Part shown: positions 8,947 through 17,474 of the stretch, piece by piece
Layout of the letters: every line of letters starts with the position of its first letter
How positions within the stretch are numbered: position 1 is the stretch's first letter
From: Faecalicatena_A orotica
GTDB taxonomy: Bacteria > Bacillota > Clostridia > Lachnospirales > Lachnospiraceae
Length of the DNA: 64,000 nt
Reading direction: 5' to 3' (one strand)
Assembly: GCF_040545875.1 (NCBI RefSeq)
Contig: NZ_JBEPMR010000007.1
Translations under genes and position numbers: made by a program
Notes under the pieces: generated by a model
What the model was told of the DNA's origin: nothing
Database searches by the model: none
Seen by the model: the letters and a program-made list of their open reading frames with translations, nothing else

Positions 8947-9186
8947 ATGATCATTATGAATATTATTAATATGAAATCATTTTTAGAAACTGTAAACGCA
9001 TGTACCGGATCCGTCTATATGGTCTCGCAGGATGGCAAAAAGACTGATATCAATAAGAAATACGGCATCCAGAAGCTCCTGCTGTCAGAGCATGAGAAAA
9101 ACAAGAGATACACAACAATCTGCCTCGATATCCCGGTTCCAAGGGATTACATAGATGTTGTAAACTATTACTCCGGTGACTGCTGA
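8947..9186 (+). CDS. Small uncharacterised protein, weakly HPr-like
   Basis: 79 residues with no confident family. The order of blocks resembles the HPr fold: a first helix region (FLETVNACTGSVYMV), a charged turn (DGKKTDINKKYGIQKLL) in the place where HPr has its K-S-I-x-G-L segment, then a strand and a last helix. There is no histidine at the usual phosphorylation position, so phosphotransfer is not expected. AGGAGG is spaced 8 nt from ATG 8947, better than the ATG at 8941. TATAAT near 8903 is a possible -10. It precedes aroF, which has its own promoter. Confidence 0.6.
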   Translation: MIIMNIINMKSFLETVNACTGSVYMVSQDGKKTDINKKYGIQKLLLSEHEKNKRYTTICLDIPVPRDYIDVVNYYSGDC

Positions 9187-9226
9187 AGAGACCGGTAAAT
9201 ATTTCTACTTTATTTCCCCAAACTTA

Positions 9227-9255
9227 TTGACATTCTGCGAAGGATGTTTTATGAT
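9227..9255 (+). promoter_or_regulatory. Sigma-A-type promoter of aroF
   Basis: TTGACA at 9227-9232, a 17-bp spacer and TATGAT at 9250-9255. This is close to consensus, giving a leader of about 65 nt before the aroF ATG. Confidence 0.7.
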
Positions 9256-9326
9256 ACATATGTTTTCACACTTTAAACAGTTAAAATTTTACAGTGCGAA
9301 GTCATTGTAATTGGGAGGAAATAAAT

Positions 9327-10340
9327 ATGATCATCGTTTTAAAACCACACACATCGGAAGATAACGTTAACCGTGTAGAAAGCCTGATTAAGAAGCGCGG
9401 ACTGGACACACACATCGTCAGAGGCGCGGAGATGACGATTATCGGCTGTATTGGGGATACAACCGCAATCGACGCGAAGCTGTTTGAAGTCGATGCATCC
9501 GTCGACAAGGTTATGCACGTGCAGGAACCTTACAAACTTGCCAACCGCGCTTTTCACCCGGAGGATTCCATCATTGATGTATCCGGCGTCAAAGTGGGCG
9601 GCGACCACCTTGCCCTGATTGCGGGCCCCTGCTCTGTAGAATCCCATGATCAGGTTCTGGAGATCGCAAAAGCGGCAAAAGCATCCGGTGCCAATCTGTT
9701 AAGGGGCGGTGCCTTCAAACCAAGGACCAGCCCGTATTCTTTCCAGGGACTGGGAATGGAAGGTCTTGATATCCTCTGTGCAGTAAGAGAAGAAGTCGGT
9801 CTTCCTATTGTAACAGAGTTGATGTCTCCTGACTATCTGGATGTGTTCAACGAGAAGGTTGACCTGATCCAGATCGGTGCCAGAAACATGCAGAACTTTG
9901 ACCTGCTCAAACAGCTCGGGCAGCTCGACCGCCCAATCCTTCTGAAACGTGGTTTAAATGCAACCTATGAAGAATGGATTATGTCCGCTGAATATATCAT
10001 GGCATCCGGTAACGAGAACGTCATCCTCTGTGAACGCGGAATCCGTACCTTCGAGACTTATACAAGGAATACTCTGGACTTACAGTGCATCCCTGTCCTG
10101 AAAAAGAAGACCCATCTTCCGGTCATCATAGATCCAAGTCATGCCGGCGGAAAGTGGTGGCTCGTAGAACCAATGGCAAAGGCTTCTGTGGCAGCCGGGG
10201 CCGACGGACTCATGGTCGAAGTACATAACGACCCGGAGAGTGCACTTTGCGATGGGGCCCAGTCATTAAAGCCCTCAAATTATGACCAATTGCTGAAACA
10301 AATCAAACAAATTGCTTCCGTGGTCGGAAAAATCGTTTAA
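9327..10340 (+). CDS. aroF: 3-deoxy-7-phosphoheptulonate synthase (DAHP synthase, type I-beta)
   Basis: First step of aromatic synthesis: condenses phosphoenolpyruvate and erythrose 4-phosphate. An N-terminal ferredoxin-like regulatory domain (about residues 1-75) precedes the barrel. Barrel motifs are LIAGPCSVES, RGGAFKPRTSPYSFQG, ILLKRGLNATYEEW, LCERGIRTFE and IIDPSHAGGKWWLVEP. The longer frame from 9294 is rejected because GGGAGGAAAT precedes the ATG at 9327. The fused N-terminal domain is the usual site of allosteric feedback in this subclass. It is followed by aroB and aroE. Confidence 0.95.
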   Translation: MIIVLKPHTSEDNVNRVESLIKKRGLDTHIVRGAEMTIIGCIGDTTAIDAKLFEVDASVDKVMHVQEPYKLANRAFHPEDSIIDVSGVKVGGDHLALIAGPCSVESHDQVLEIAKAAKASGANLLRGGAFKPRTSPYSFQGLGMEGLDILCAVREEVGLPIVTELMSPDYLDVFNEKVDLIQIGARNMQNFDLLKQLGQLDRPILLKRGLNATYEEWIMSAEYIMASGNENVILCERGIRTFETYTRNTLDLQCIPVLKKKTHLPVIIDPSHAGGKWWLVEPMAKASVAAGADGLMVEVHNDPESALCDGAQSLKPSNYDQLLKQIKQIASVVGKIV

Positions 10341-10360
10341 ATAACTTGCAGGGAGCCATT

Positions 10361-10398
10361 GGGGTCAGACCCTTCTGCAAAGGGGTCTGACCCCTTTG
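10361..10398. repeat. GGGGTCAGACCC palindromic repeat, copy 1
   Basis: GGGGTCAGACCC, then a short spacer, then CAAAGGGGTCTGACCCCTTTG: two self-complementary units that are also inverted copies of each other, between aroF and aroB. The 21-bp unit recurs as its reverse complement at 12328-12348 and in a diverged form at 15260-15278. It could form a hairpin in the aroF-aroB transcript. Confidence 0.8.
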
Positions 10399-10429
10399 AA
10401 CACCGTTTTGTATAAAAAGGAGAATATTC

Positions 10430-11485
10430 GTGGAATTAAAAGTTAATTTAGATAAAAACAGCTATCCTATTTATATTGAATCTGGAATTCTTGAGAAAGC
10501 GGAACAATATATCACACAGGTCTTCCGTGGAAAGCGGATCATGATTATTTCGGATGACCATGTCTTTCCCCTGTATGGACAGAAACTGATTCAGGCACTG
10601 CCGTCTTTTGCGTGCAGCCATCTTGTTCTTCCTCATGGTGAAACGACAAAAAGTTTTAAGACGCTTCCCCTGATATATACGGCTATGCTGGAGAACCAGA
10701 TTACGCGAAGTGACCTTGTGATTGCACTGGGCGGCGGCGTTATAGGCGATCTGGCAGGTTTTGCGGCATCCAGCTTCCTGAGGGGTGTAAAACTGGTACA
10801 GATTCCGACCTCCCTCCTTGCACAGGTTGATTCCTCTGTCGGGGGGAAAGTGGCCGTTGACCTTCCTCAGGGCAAGAACCTGGTCGGTGCTTTTTATCAT
10901 CCAAAACTTGTCCTGATTGATCCGGATGTTCTGGATACTCTGCCGGAACGTTATATTACTGACGGCATGGGCGAAGTGATCAAATACGGATGCATCCGGG
11001 ATGCCGCATTATTTGAGACATTAAACAGCCGCCACTCTTTCGAAGACTTGAAGGACCAGCTCTCTTCCATCATTTACCGCTGCGTGGACATCAAACGTGC
11101 CGTGGTGGAAAATGACCAGTTCGACACCGGGGAGCGGATGCTTCTGAATTTTGGACACACACTGGCGCATACCATAGAACAATATTACCACTATGAACGC
11201 GAAAGCCACGGGGAAGCTGTTGCTATAGGAATGTACCAGATCACCAGATTATCTGAGAAAGCCGGACTTTCCGTGCCAGGTGAGGCCGAAAGGATACGAA
11301 GTGTACTGAACACATATGGGCTCCCCTTCCAGTGCGGGCTGCCTGTGTCTGACCTGACAGATGCCATAAAACTGGATAAAAAAAATCTGGATAATCATCT
11401 GAATGTGGTTCTCCTCCATAGCATTGGTGACAGCTATGTTTACCCGACTAACCTTGATTTTTTCAAAACAGCAGGAATGATTTGA
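10430..11485 (+). CDS. aroB: 3-dehydroquinate synthase
   Basis: Second shikimate-pathway step, NAD-dependent cyclisation of DAHP to 3-dehydroquinate. It has 351 residues with ALGGGVIGDLAGFAASSF, QIPTSLLAQVDSSVGGK, GKNLVGAFYHPKLV and the metal-binding stretch FGHTLAHTIEQ...SHGEAVAIGM. The start is GTG at 10430 with AAAGGAG upstream. aroE starts 1 nt after its stop codon, so the two are cotranscribed. Confidence 0.95.
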   Translation: MELKVNLDKNSYPIYIESGILEKAEQYITQVFRGKRIMIISDDHVFPLYGQKLIQALPSFACSHLVLPHGETTKSFKTLPLIYTAMLENQITRSDLVIALGGGVIGDLAGFAASSFLRGVKLVQIPTSLLAQVDSSVGGKVAVDLPQGKNLVGAFYHPKLVLIDPDVLDTLPERYITDGMGEVIKYGCIRDAALFETLNSRHSFEDLKDQLSSIIYRCVDIKRAVVENDQFDTGERMLLNFGHTLAHTIEQYYHYERESHGEAVAIGMYQITRLSEKAGLSVPGEAERIRSVLNTYGLPFQCGLPVSDLTDAIKLDKKNLDNHLNVVLLHSIGDSYVYPTNLDFFKTAGMI

Positions 11486-11486
11486 T

Positions 11487-12317
11487 ATGAATACAGAAAA
11501 TGAAAACATACTCCGTCTCGGGGTTCTGGGTGAAAAATTAGGGCACAGCCTTTCCCCCGAGATTCATTATGACTTACTGAAACAACAGAATATCCGGGGA
11601 ATCTACAAGAAATATGAGATGGATGAAAATGAAGTCCTTCATATATTGGACGTCATGAAAGAGGAAAACATCATCGGAATGAACGTAACCATGCCCTACA
11701 AAGAAGTGGCTTACCACCTTGTGGACATACTCGATCCACATGCCAGAAAAATCGGGGCCGTAAACACCATTTTTATGAAAGACGGCCTTTTCTACGGATA
11801 TAACACAGACTACATCGGCGTAGTCAGCATGTTTAAAAAGGCCGGGGTCAGCCTGTCCGGGAAAGATATTGTCATCCTCGGGTCCGGCGGCGCCGCAAAA
11901 GCCCTGATTTACGGTTTCCACATGGAGGGGGCCTCCAACATCACTGTCGCCGCTCGCAACCATGAGGCAACACAATATCTGGAAGACCTGTTCCCTTATA
12001 TACACACCTGTCATCTGGATCAGGTTCCTGCGGGGGACATTCTCATCAATACCACCCCTGTCGGCATGTATCCGAATGCCGGTGAGAGCCCGGTAGATGC
12101 TTCCGTTATCAGACAATTCAAGGCTGCTGCTGATATTGTGTATAATCCTCTGATAACAGAATTTTTGAGAATCGCAAAAGACGAAGGCCTGCAGATCGTT
12201 ACCGGACTGATGATGCTAGTCGATCAGGCGATTGGATCAGAAGAAATCTGGTTTAATAAAAAGCTGGATTACAATATGGGAAATCATATTCACGACGAAT
12301 TAGCAAAACAATTCTGA
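11487..12317 (+). CDS. aroE: Shikimate dehydrogenase
   Basis: NADP-dependent reduction of 3-dehydroshikimate to shikimate. It has 276 residues. The substrate-binding SLSPEIHYDLL, the catalytic Lys in MNVTMPYKEVAYH, the conserved NTDYIGV and the nucleotide motif GSGGAAKALIYG are all visible. It is the last gene of the aroF-aroB-aroE block; its stop codon lies inside the 57-bp palindrome. Confidence 0.94.
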   Translation: MNTENENILRLGVLGEKLGHSLSPEIHYDLLKQQNIRGIYKKYEMDENEVLHILDVMKEENIIGMNVTMPYKEVAYHLVDILDPHARKIGAVNTIFMKDGLFYGYNTDYIGVVSMFKKAGVSLSGKDIVILGSGGAAKALIYGFHMEGASNITVAARNHEATQYLEDLFPYIHTCHLDQVPAGDILINTTPVGMYPNAGESPVDASVIRQFKAAADIVYNPLITEFLRIAKDEGLQIVTGLMMLVDQAIGSEEIWFNKKLDYNMGNHIHDELAKQF

Positions 12318-12366
12318 CAATGGCGCGCAAAGGGGTCAGACCCCTTTGCGCGCCATTGTCAGAATT
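12310..12366. terminator. 57-bp perfect palindrome between convergent genes (repeat copy 2)
   Basis: Two 28-nt arms flank a single central A at 12338 without a mismatch. The core is CAAAGGGGTCAGACCCCTTTG, and the outer arm parts are GACAATGGCGCG and its complement. It begins within the last codons of aroE and ends one base before the stop codon of the minus-strand dehydrogenase, so both transcripts would end in the same stem. It is likely a bidirectional terminator. Confidence 0.8.
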
Positions 12367-12367
12367 T

Positions 12368-13351
12368 TCAAACGATCTCCCAGGGATTTTTAACCCCCTT
12401 CTCATTCATACAACAGCTCTCTATCGAATGCTTCACCATATCGCTCACCGCCTGGTCCGTATAAAAAGCCATGTGCGGGGTTACGATCACATTCGGGAAT
12501 CCCCTGAGTATATACAGGTCCCGCTTGCTCAGGATATCTGACTTTCTGTCATAATAATACATACCGAACTCATCCTCGATCACGTCCATAGCCGCTGCCC
12601 CGATTTTCTCAGATTCCAGCGCGTCAATCAGGTCCTTTGTATCGACCAGCCCGCCTCTGGCAGTGTTAATCAGCACGGCGCCGTCCTTCATCTTATTAAT
12701 TGCCTCTGCATCAATCATATGGAAATTATCATCATTCAACGGCATGTGAAGGGTAATCATGTCACATGTCCTATAAAGGGTCTCCAGATCTACATATTCT
12801 GCATATTTTGCAGCACTCTCATTTTGATGATGATCATAGGCGTATATCTTACACCCAAAGCCGCTCAGGTCGCGGATCACTGCCTGTCCGATCCTTCCTG
12901 TACCGATCACACCGACCGACAGGTTGTGCATTTCCACGCCCTGTATCCCGGGAAGGGAAAAGTCGTTGATCTCCTCTCTCTGCATGATTCGTTTCATCTT
13001 GCGGACCGCCATCAGCATCAGCATAACCGTATAATCAGCAACACACTCAGGCGAATACGACACGTTGCTTACCTTCATGCCATACTTCTTTGCCGCCCCA
13101 AGATCGATATGGTCATATCCAATCGTCCTTGTGGAAATCATCCTGACGCCCAATTCGTGGAACTTCGCCATCAGTTCCTCATCGATCTTTGTCGTTATGA
13201 TACTGATATATTCATATCCTGCCGCAAGGTGCGCATTCTCCATACATGGATCATCATGGCAGATGCCAAGCTCCACCTCATATTCTTTTGAAAATTTCTG
13301 AAAAAACACTGCTTCATCAAATTCCCTGTAATTATACACAAAAATCTTCAT
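12368..13351 (-). CDS. D-isomer-specific 2-hydroxyacid dehydrogenase (D-lactate dehydrogenase type)
   Basis: NAD-dependent reductase of 2-oxo acids to D-2-hydroxy acids. It has 327 residues. The Rossmann motif is GVIGTGRIGQAVIRDL. The catalytic triad is visible as Arg in INTARGGLVD, Glu in DVIEDEFG and His in VTPHMAFYTDQA. The sequence resembles fermentative D-lactate dehydrogenases and VanH-like enzymes; no vanA-type ligase is nearby, so a fermentative role is preferred. The substrate is inferred only. Confidence 0.88.
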   Translation of the reverse strand: MKIFVYNYREFDEAVFFQKFSKEYEVELGICHDDPCMENAHLAAGYEYISIITTKIDEELMAKFHELGVRMISTRTIGYDHIDLGAAKKYGMKVSNVSYSPECVADYTVMLMLMAVRKMKRIMQREEINDFSLPGIQGVEMHNLSVGVIGTGRIGQAVIRDLSGFGCKIYAYDHHQNESAAKYAEYVDLETLYRTCDMITLHMPLNDDNFHMIDAEAINKMKDGAVLINTARGGLVDTKDLIDALESEKIGAAAMDVIEDEFGMYYYDRKSDILSKRDLYILRGFPNVIVTPHMAFYTDQAVSDMVKHSIESCCMNEKGVKNPWEIV

Positions 13352-13389
13352 CTCTTATCCCTCCCTGGAGTGTGTTTGATTCTAGTATT

Positions 13390-14181
13390 CTACATCAATC
13401 CATAGTGCCTGACCGCCCGGGCAATCCCGTCTTCTTCCACTTTTGCCGTCACATATTCTGTATAGGGGTCCAGTTCTTCTGCATGGTTCCCCATCGCAAC
13501 TGTATGCACTGCATATTCAAACATAGATATATCATTCGTGCTGTCACCGAACACATACGCCTGCTCCCGCTCCATTCTGAATTTATTCATTATAAACTCA
13601 CATGCCGTTGCCTTAGAATATCCTTTTTGAATACACTCATAAGTATTTTCGCCCCGGTCAATTGGTTCAATGTCCTTCTCGATAAACTTGAAAAATGCCT
13701 CCTTATCACTCTTTTTATCCGCGTAGACAAACAGCTTGTCGTAGATAAAATTTCCTGTTTCCAGATACGTTTCCATCCCCAGCCCTTCACTTCGAAAGTA
13801 TCTTTTTGAACTTTCGAGCCTGTCAAACCGGGAAATCCGTTCCGGCAGGTAAACATCGTCCACTGCCTCTATAATCCCTTCAATTTTACATTCCATCATC
13901 TTCCGGATGATTTCGCGCCCTCTTTGTTCCGGAATCGAACTTGCAAACAGAATCTCATCCTGATACGTCAGATATGTTCCGCACCCGCATAAAAATCCAT
14001 CAAACGGAAACTGTTTTATTTGCGCCGGAATACTGCATAGTGTTCGTCCTGTATTAATAAAAAGCAGATGCCCCGCCTTCTTTGCCGCAAGCATGGCATC
14101 CAGAGCGCTCTGTGGTATTTCCTTCGTAATCTCACTTAATATCGTACCGTCAATATCAAAAAATAACGCTGCCTTCTTCAT
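13390..14181 (-). CDS. Cof-type HAD-superfamily phosphatase
   Basis: Probable sugar-phosphate or nucleotide phosphatase of the Cof/YbiV group (263 residues). Motif I is FFDIDGTIL with the nucleophile Asp, followed by the cap domain; motif IV is YVFGDSTNDISMF, and MGNHAEELDPYTEYVT is typical of the group. It lies 38 bp upstream of the dehydrogenase on the same strand. The substrate cannot be told from sequence. Confidence 0.88.
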   Translation of the reverse strand: MKKAALFFDIDGTILSEITKEIPQSALDAMLAAKKAGHLLFINTGRTLCSIPAQIKQFPFDGFLCGCGTYLTYQDEILFASSIPEQRGREIIRKMMECKIEGIIEAVDDVYLPERISRFDRLESSKRYFRSEGLGMETYLETGNFIYDKLFVYADKKSDKEAFFKFIEKDIEPIDRGENTYECIQKGYSKATACEFIMNKFRMEREQAYVFGDSTNDISMFEYAVHTVAMGNHAEELDPYTEYVTAKVEEDGIARAVRHYGLM

Positions 14182-14376
14182 AAATATCTCCTGTCATCCT
14201 ATTTTCTTTCATTTTTTAATCTCACTCTACCACTTTAACACTATTTCCGTAAAAAATCCATTTCTATACCGCACAAAAAATTCCCGATTCCTCCCATTAC
14301 TTTACATATTTGCCTCAACCGAAAATATTTCTGTGATTCCGACATATACTGTAGAGAATAAGATTCTGGTGATAAA

Positions 14377-15261
14377 ATGAAAATCAATCTGAAAAATCTG
14401 GAAAAGAAAACGCTTTTAAAGAAAGGCGCGAAAACACTGCTGCTGTTTGCAGCCGCTTTCCTCGCCGGAACTGCCGCCGGTAAGGTGCAGGACCACTTCT
14501 CTCCCGATGCCGCCGAAACAATCACCTCGGCCGATACCATTCCTGAAGGCAGCGCCGCCTCTGCAGAGATTGCTACCTCCGCGGACGGAAACTGGGGACT
14601 GAGCTTCCAGCAGGAGGGACAGCCGCCGGTCGCCAACGCAACCTCTGAGGAATTGAAAAAATACGATGCATACTATACTGGAAATGCAGATGAAAAAGTC
14701 ATCTACCTTACCTTCGATGCAGGCTTTGAAAACGGAAATATGCCCGCAATCCTGGATGCACTGAAAAAACACAACGTCTCCGCCACATTTTTCGTCGTCG
14801 GCACATTCATTTCAACAAACCCCGACCTCGTAAAACGGATGACGGCAGAAGGCCACACCGTAGGAAACCATACATACCATCACCCCGATATGTCGCAGAT
14901 CTCGACCAAAGAAGCCTTCCAGAAGGAGCTTGGAGATGTAGAAGCCGCATACAAAGAGGCCACCGGAGAAGAAATGACGAAATTCTATCGTCCGCCGCAA
15001 GGCAAATACAGCGAATCAAACCTGCAGATGGCAAAAGACCTGGGATACAAAACATTCTTCTGGAGCCTCGCCTATGTCGACTGGTACGAAAACGACCAGC
15101 CCACCAAAGAAGAAGCCTTCGAAAAACTCCTCGGCAGAATCCACCCCGGCGCAATCGTCCTGCTGCACAGCACCTCCAAAACAAACGGGGAAATATTAGA
15201 TGAACTGCTGACCAAGTGGGAAGAAATGGGGTATACCTTCAAAACACTGCAGGAACTGTAA
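14377..15261 (+). CDS. pdaA: PdaA-type polysaccharide (muramic acid) deacetylase
   Basis: Extracytoplasmic NodB-fold deacetylase; PdaA makes the muramic delta-lactam of the spore cortex. It has 294 residues with an N-terminal membrane anchor or signal (LLLFAAAFLAGTAAG) and a catalytic domain from about residue 90. The segments YLTFDAGFENGN, GNHTYHHPDMS, FYRPPQGKYSE, FFWSLAYVDW and HPGAIVLLHS follow the PdaA pattern, including a non-Asp residue after the first catalytic Asp. It implies a spore-forming ancestry. A repeat copy overlaps its stop codon. Confidence 0.88.
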   Translation: MKINLKNLEKKTLLKKGAKTLLLFAAAFLAGTAAGKVQDHFSPDAAETITSADTIPEGSAASAEIATSADGNWGLSFQQEGQPPVANATSEELKKYDAYYTGNADEKVIYLTFDAGFENGNMPAILDALKKHNVSATFFVVGTFISTNPDLVKRMTAEGHTVGNHTYHHPDMSQISTKEAFQKELGDVEAAYKEATGEEMTKFYRPPQGKYSESNLQMAKDLGYKTFFWSLAYVDWYENDQPTKEEAFEKLLGRIHPGAIVLLHSTSKTNGEILDELLTKWEEMGYTFKTLQEL

Positions 15262-15278
15262 AGGGGTCAGACCCTTTT
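15260..15278. repeat. GGGGTCAGACCC palindromic repeat, copy 3 (diverged)
   Basis: AAAGGGGTCAGACCCTTTT starts in the stop codon of the deacetylase gene. It has the same core as the copies at 10378 and 12328, again exactly at a gene end. Confidence 0.7.
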
Positions 15279-15302
15279 GCGGTCCGTTTTCAGAATAGTC
15301 AC

Positions 15303-15349
15303 AAAAAAGCAGCGGCCGGACTCTTGAAAGTCTCTAACCGCTGCTTTTT
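15303..15349. terminator. Bidirectional terminator
   Basis: AAAAAAGCAGCGG pairs with CCGCTGCTTTTT around a loop of about 22 nt. A/T runs on both sides serve the plus-strand pdaA and the minus-strand BMC genes. Confidence 0.8.
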
Positions 15350-15380
15350 ATTGATTCTGTTGTTCATACTGTATGTACAA

Positions 15381-15668
15381 TTATTTTTTCTTTCTGTTTT
15401 TGAATCCCTCTACGATGTTCACCATCTCTTCTGACGGATTAGAGATGACTGCTGAGTTGAATACTTTACACGGCGGAGCCACTGTTACGCTCTCCACTGC
15501 GGCGCTCACTGCCGATACGCTGCCGCTGATAAAGATCAGGGCATGTCCCCCGCACTTTGTATCCTGTGTCTCGTATGATACATCTGCTGCTTTCAGCATC
15601 TGGTCCGTCACCAGCACAGCATTAGCTTCTCCCAGAACTTCTACCAGTCCATATGCTCCATATGCCAT
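15381..15668 (-). CDS. BMC-domain (microcompartment shell) protein, second of a pair
   Basis: 95 residues forming a single BMC domain: AYGLVEVLGEANAVLVTDQMLKAA is the first strand-helix, and GGHALIFISGSVSAVSAAVESV is the conserved core. BMC-H proteins form hexameric shell tiles. It lies 16 bp after the other BMC gene. The C-terminus ends in a basic tail (FKNRKKK). No encapsulated enzyme, aldehyde dehydrogenase or BMC-P gene is seen anywhere in the window, so its compartment and cargo are unknown. Confidence 0.85.
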   Translation of the reverse strand: MAYGAYGLVEVLGEANAVLVTDQMLKAADVSYETQDTKCGGHALIFISGSVSAVSAAVESVTVAPPCKVFNSAVISNPSEEMVNIVEGFKNRKKK

Positions 15669-15684
15669 AACTAATACCTCTTCC

Positions 15685-15984
15685 TTACTTATTAATCGTC
15701 ATTGTGATTGCTGGTTCTGCCTCTGCCAGTGGTGCTGCGATCACTGTATGCGAAACAATCTTTGAAATCGGTTCTGCCACTCTAAGTGCTGCTTCCATTG
15801 CCGCTTTTACATTAGAAACATTCCCACGCAGCTTTACGCATGCGCCCGCTCCCAGACGGTTCCTCTCCACTGCCTGGATCTTCACATCCGCAGCCTTGGC
15901 TGCCGCATCTAATGCTACAAAACATGCACACTCGCTGTCCAGCTCAAATACACCTATCGCCATACCTTCATACTGTCCGGCCAT
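15685..15984 (-). CDS. BMC-domain (microcompartment shell) protein, first of a pair
   Basis: 99 residues, single BMC domain: EGMAIGVFELDSECACFVALDAAAKAA, then ACVKLRGNVSNVKAAMEAALRVAE. It is related to but clearly distinct from its downstream neighbour (two different tiles). Strong CAGGAGG site. A near-consensus promoter overlaps the stop codon of the upstream MATE gene, so the pair can be expressed on its own. Confidence 0.86.
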   Translation of the reverse strand: MAGQYEGMAIGVFELDSECACFVALDAAAKAADVKIQAVERNRLGAGACVKLRGNVSNVKAAMEAALRVAEPISKIVSHTVIAAPLAEAEPAITMTINK

Positions 15985-16054
15985 AATTTCCTCCTGACTG
16001 CAGAACAGCTCTTCCCATTACTGTTTTTCTTCTTACTGCCCTGCTAATATTTTT

Positions 16055-16083
16055 ATTATATATAACTGTTCAAACGATTTCAA
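16055..16083 (-). promoter_or_regulatory. Promoter of the BMC gene pair
   Basis: On the minus strand, TTGAAA (16083-16078), a 17-bp spacer and TATAAT (16060-16055). The -35 lies over the stop codon of the MATE gene, leaving a leader of about 65 nt to the first BMC gene. Confidence 0.65.
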
Positions 16084-17474
16084 CTAAAAACGGATGATTT
16101 CGACGCTTTTTCTGATTTCTGATTTTGATCTTCTAATTTGGATGCTTTCTTCATCTTGTAAAAATAGTAAGGCACCAGTGGGATCAGCGCTGCAAGCCAT
16201 GCCGCCGGGTCAGAGAGGCAGACTCCAAAGTAACTCGTCCTCCCCGCGAGCACGGCCACAACCGCAGCACGGGCCGCAAGTTCGAATACACCTCCCAGCA
16301 TGGGCACAAGTCCGTATCCCATGCCCTGGAGCGCATTCCGGTACACGAAAATGCTTCCCAGAAACGGATAACACCAGAACACTGCCATAAAATATGTAAC
16401 CGCCGCATCGATCACTCCCGTTTCAGACGGCGATACGAACATCAGCACCAGATATCTGCCGAAAAAGAAAATAACTGCCATCAGAACTGCACTGCTGACC
16501 AGTATCATGATCTGTGTATACAAAATACCTTTCTTCACCCTGTCCAGCTTTCCTGCACCCCAGTTCTGCCCTACAAAGGTCGCCGCCGTAGCTCCAAACG
16601 CAACATAAACACTGACAACCAGATTCTGTATCTTTGCTCCCGCCGCAAAACCGGCTATATAAACTGCACCGTAAATATTAACAGCGCCCTGGACAATGAT
16701 CGTACCGATGGCGGTAATGGAAAACTGGAGCCCCATCGGAATCCCAAGCGCCAGCAGCTTTTTAATGCTGTCCCATGATATCCGGAAATCCTCCCGTTTT
16801 AAATGCAGGATATGAAACTTCTTCCTGATATACAAAAAACATAACAATGCCGATATTCCCTGTGCGATCACGGTTGCATACCCGCATCCGACAACCCCCA
16901 TATGGAACCATGCAATGAAAACAATATCCAGAAATATGTTGATCATGGCAGAGATAATCAAAAAATACAGGGGCGATTTGGAATCCCCCAGCGCCCTCAT
17001 CACGGCTGCAAGGGAATTATAGGCCGCCGTCACGATCAGTCCTGTATAAATCACTGCCATGTAACCGCTCACATCCGGCATCAGCTCCCCCGGCGTATTC
17101 ATCAGCCGCAGGATTGGTTTATTCGCCGCCAGAAGACCCACGGTCATAAGGACCGTAATCCCGGCCGTCAGATAGACAGACATCGCCGTAAAATGCCGCA
17201 TCCGGTCATATTTGCGGGCACCGAACCACTGAGCCACCAGAATCGCAAATCCGCTGCTAATCCCGCTGATCCATCCCGTAACCATAAACATCAAAGAGCC
17301 GGTACTTCCGATCGCTGCAAGCGCATTCACCCCGAGGAACTGTCCCGCAATGATAGAATCCGCAATATTGTAAAACTGCTGGAATACATTTCCTAAAAAC
17401 ATGGGGACCATAAACCCGATCATCAGCCTGACCGGGCTCCCACTTGTCATATCACCTGATTTTTTAGCGCTCAT
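16080..17474 (-). CDS. MATE-family efflux transporter
   Basis: Twelve-helix cation-coupled multidrug exporter of the DinF/NorM superfamily, with 464 residues. The start has the typical PVRLMIGFMVPMFLGNVFQQFYNIADSIIAGQFLG. Its first codons overlap the end of the xdhC-like gene by 11 bp, so the two are coupled. The substrate is unknown. Confidence 0.9.
   Translation of the reverse strand: MSAKKSGDMTSGSPVRLMIGFMVPMFLGNVFQQFYNIADSIIAGQFLGVNALAAIGSTGSLMFMVTGWISGISSGFAILVAQWFGARKYDRMRHFTAMSVYLTAGITVLMTVGLLAANKPILRLMNTPGELMPDVSGYMAVIYTGLIVTAAYNSLAAVMRALGDSKSPLYFLIISAMINIFLDIVFIAWFHMGVVGCGYATVIAQGISALLCFLYIRKKFHILHLKREDFRISWDSIKKLLALGIPMGLQFSITAIGTIIVQGAVNIYGAVYIAGFAAGAKIQNLVVSVYVAFGATAATFVGQNWGAGKLDRVKKGILYTQIMILVSSAVLMAVIFFFGRYLVLMFVSPSETGVIDAAVTYFMAVFWCYPFLGSIFVYRNALQGMGYGLVPMLGGVFELAARAAVVAVLAGRTSYFGVCLSDPAAWLAALIPLVPYYFYKMKKASKLEDQNQKSEKASKSSVFS

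Noticed and set aside
12368..13351. VanH in a vancomycin-resistance cluster
   Set aside because: No vanA/vanX-type genes nearby; the gene faces aroE and pairs with a HAD phosphatase.
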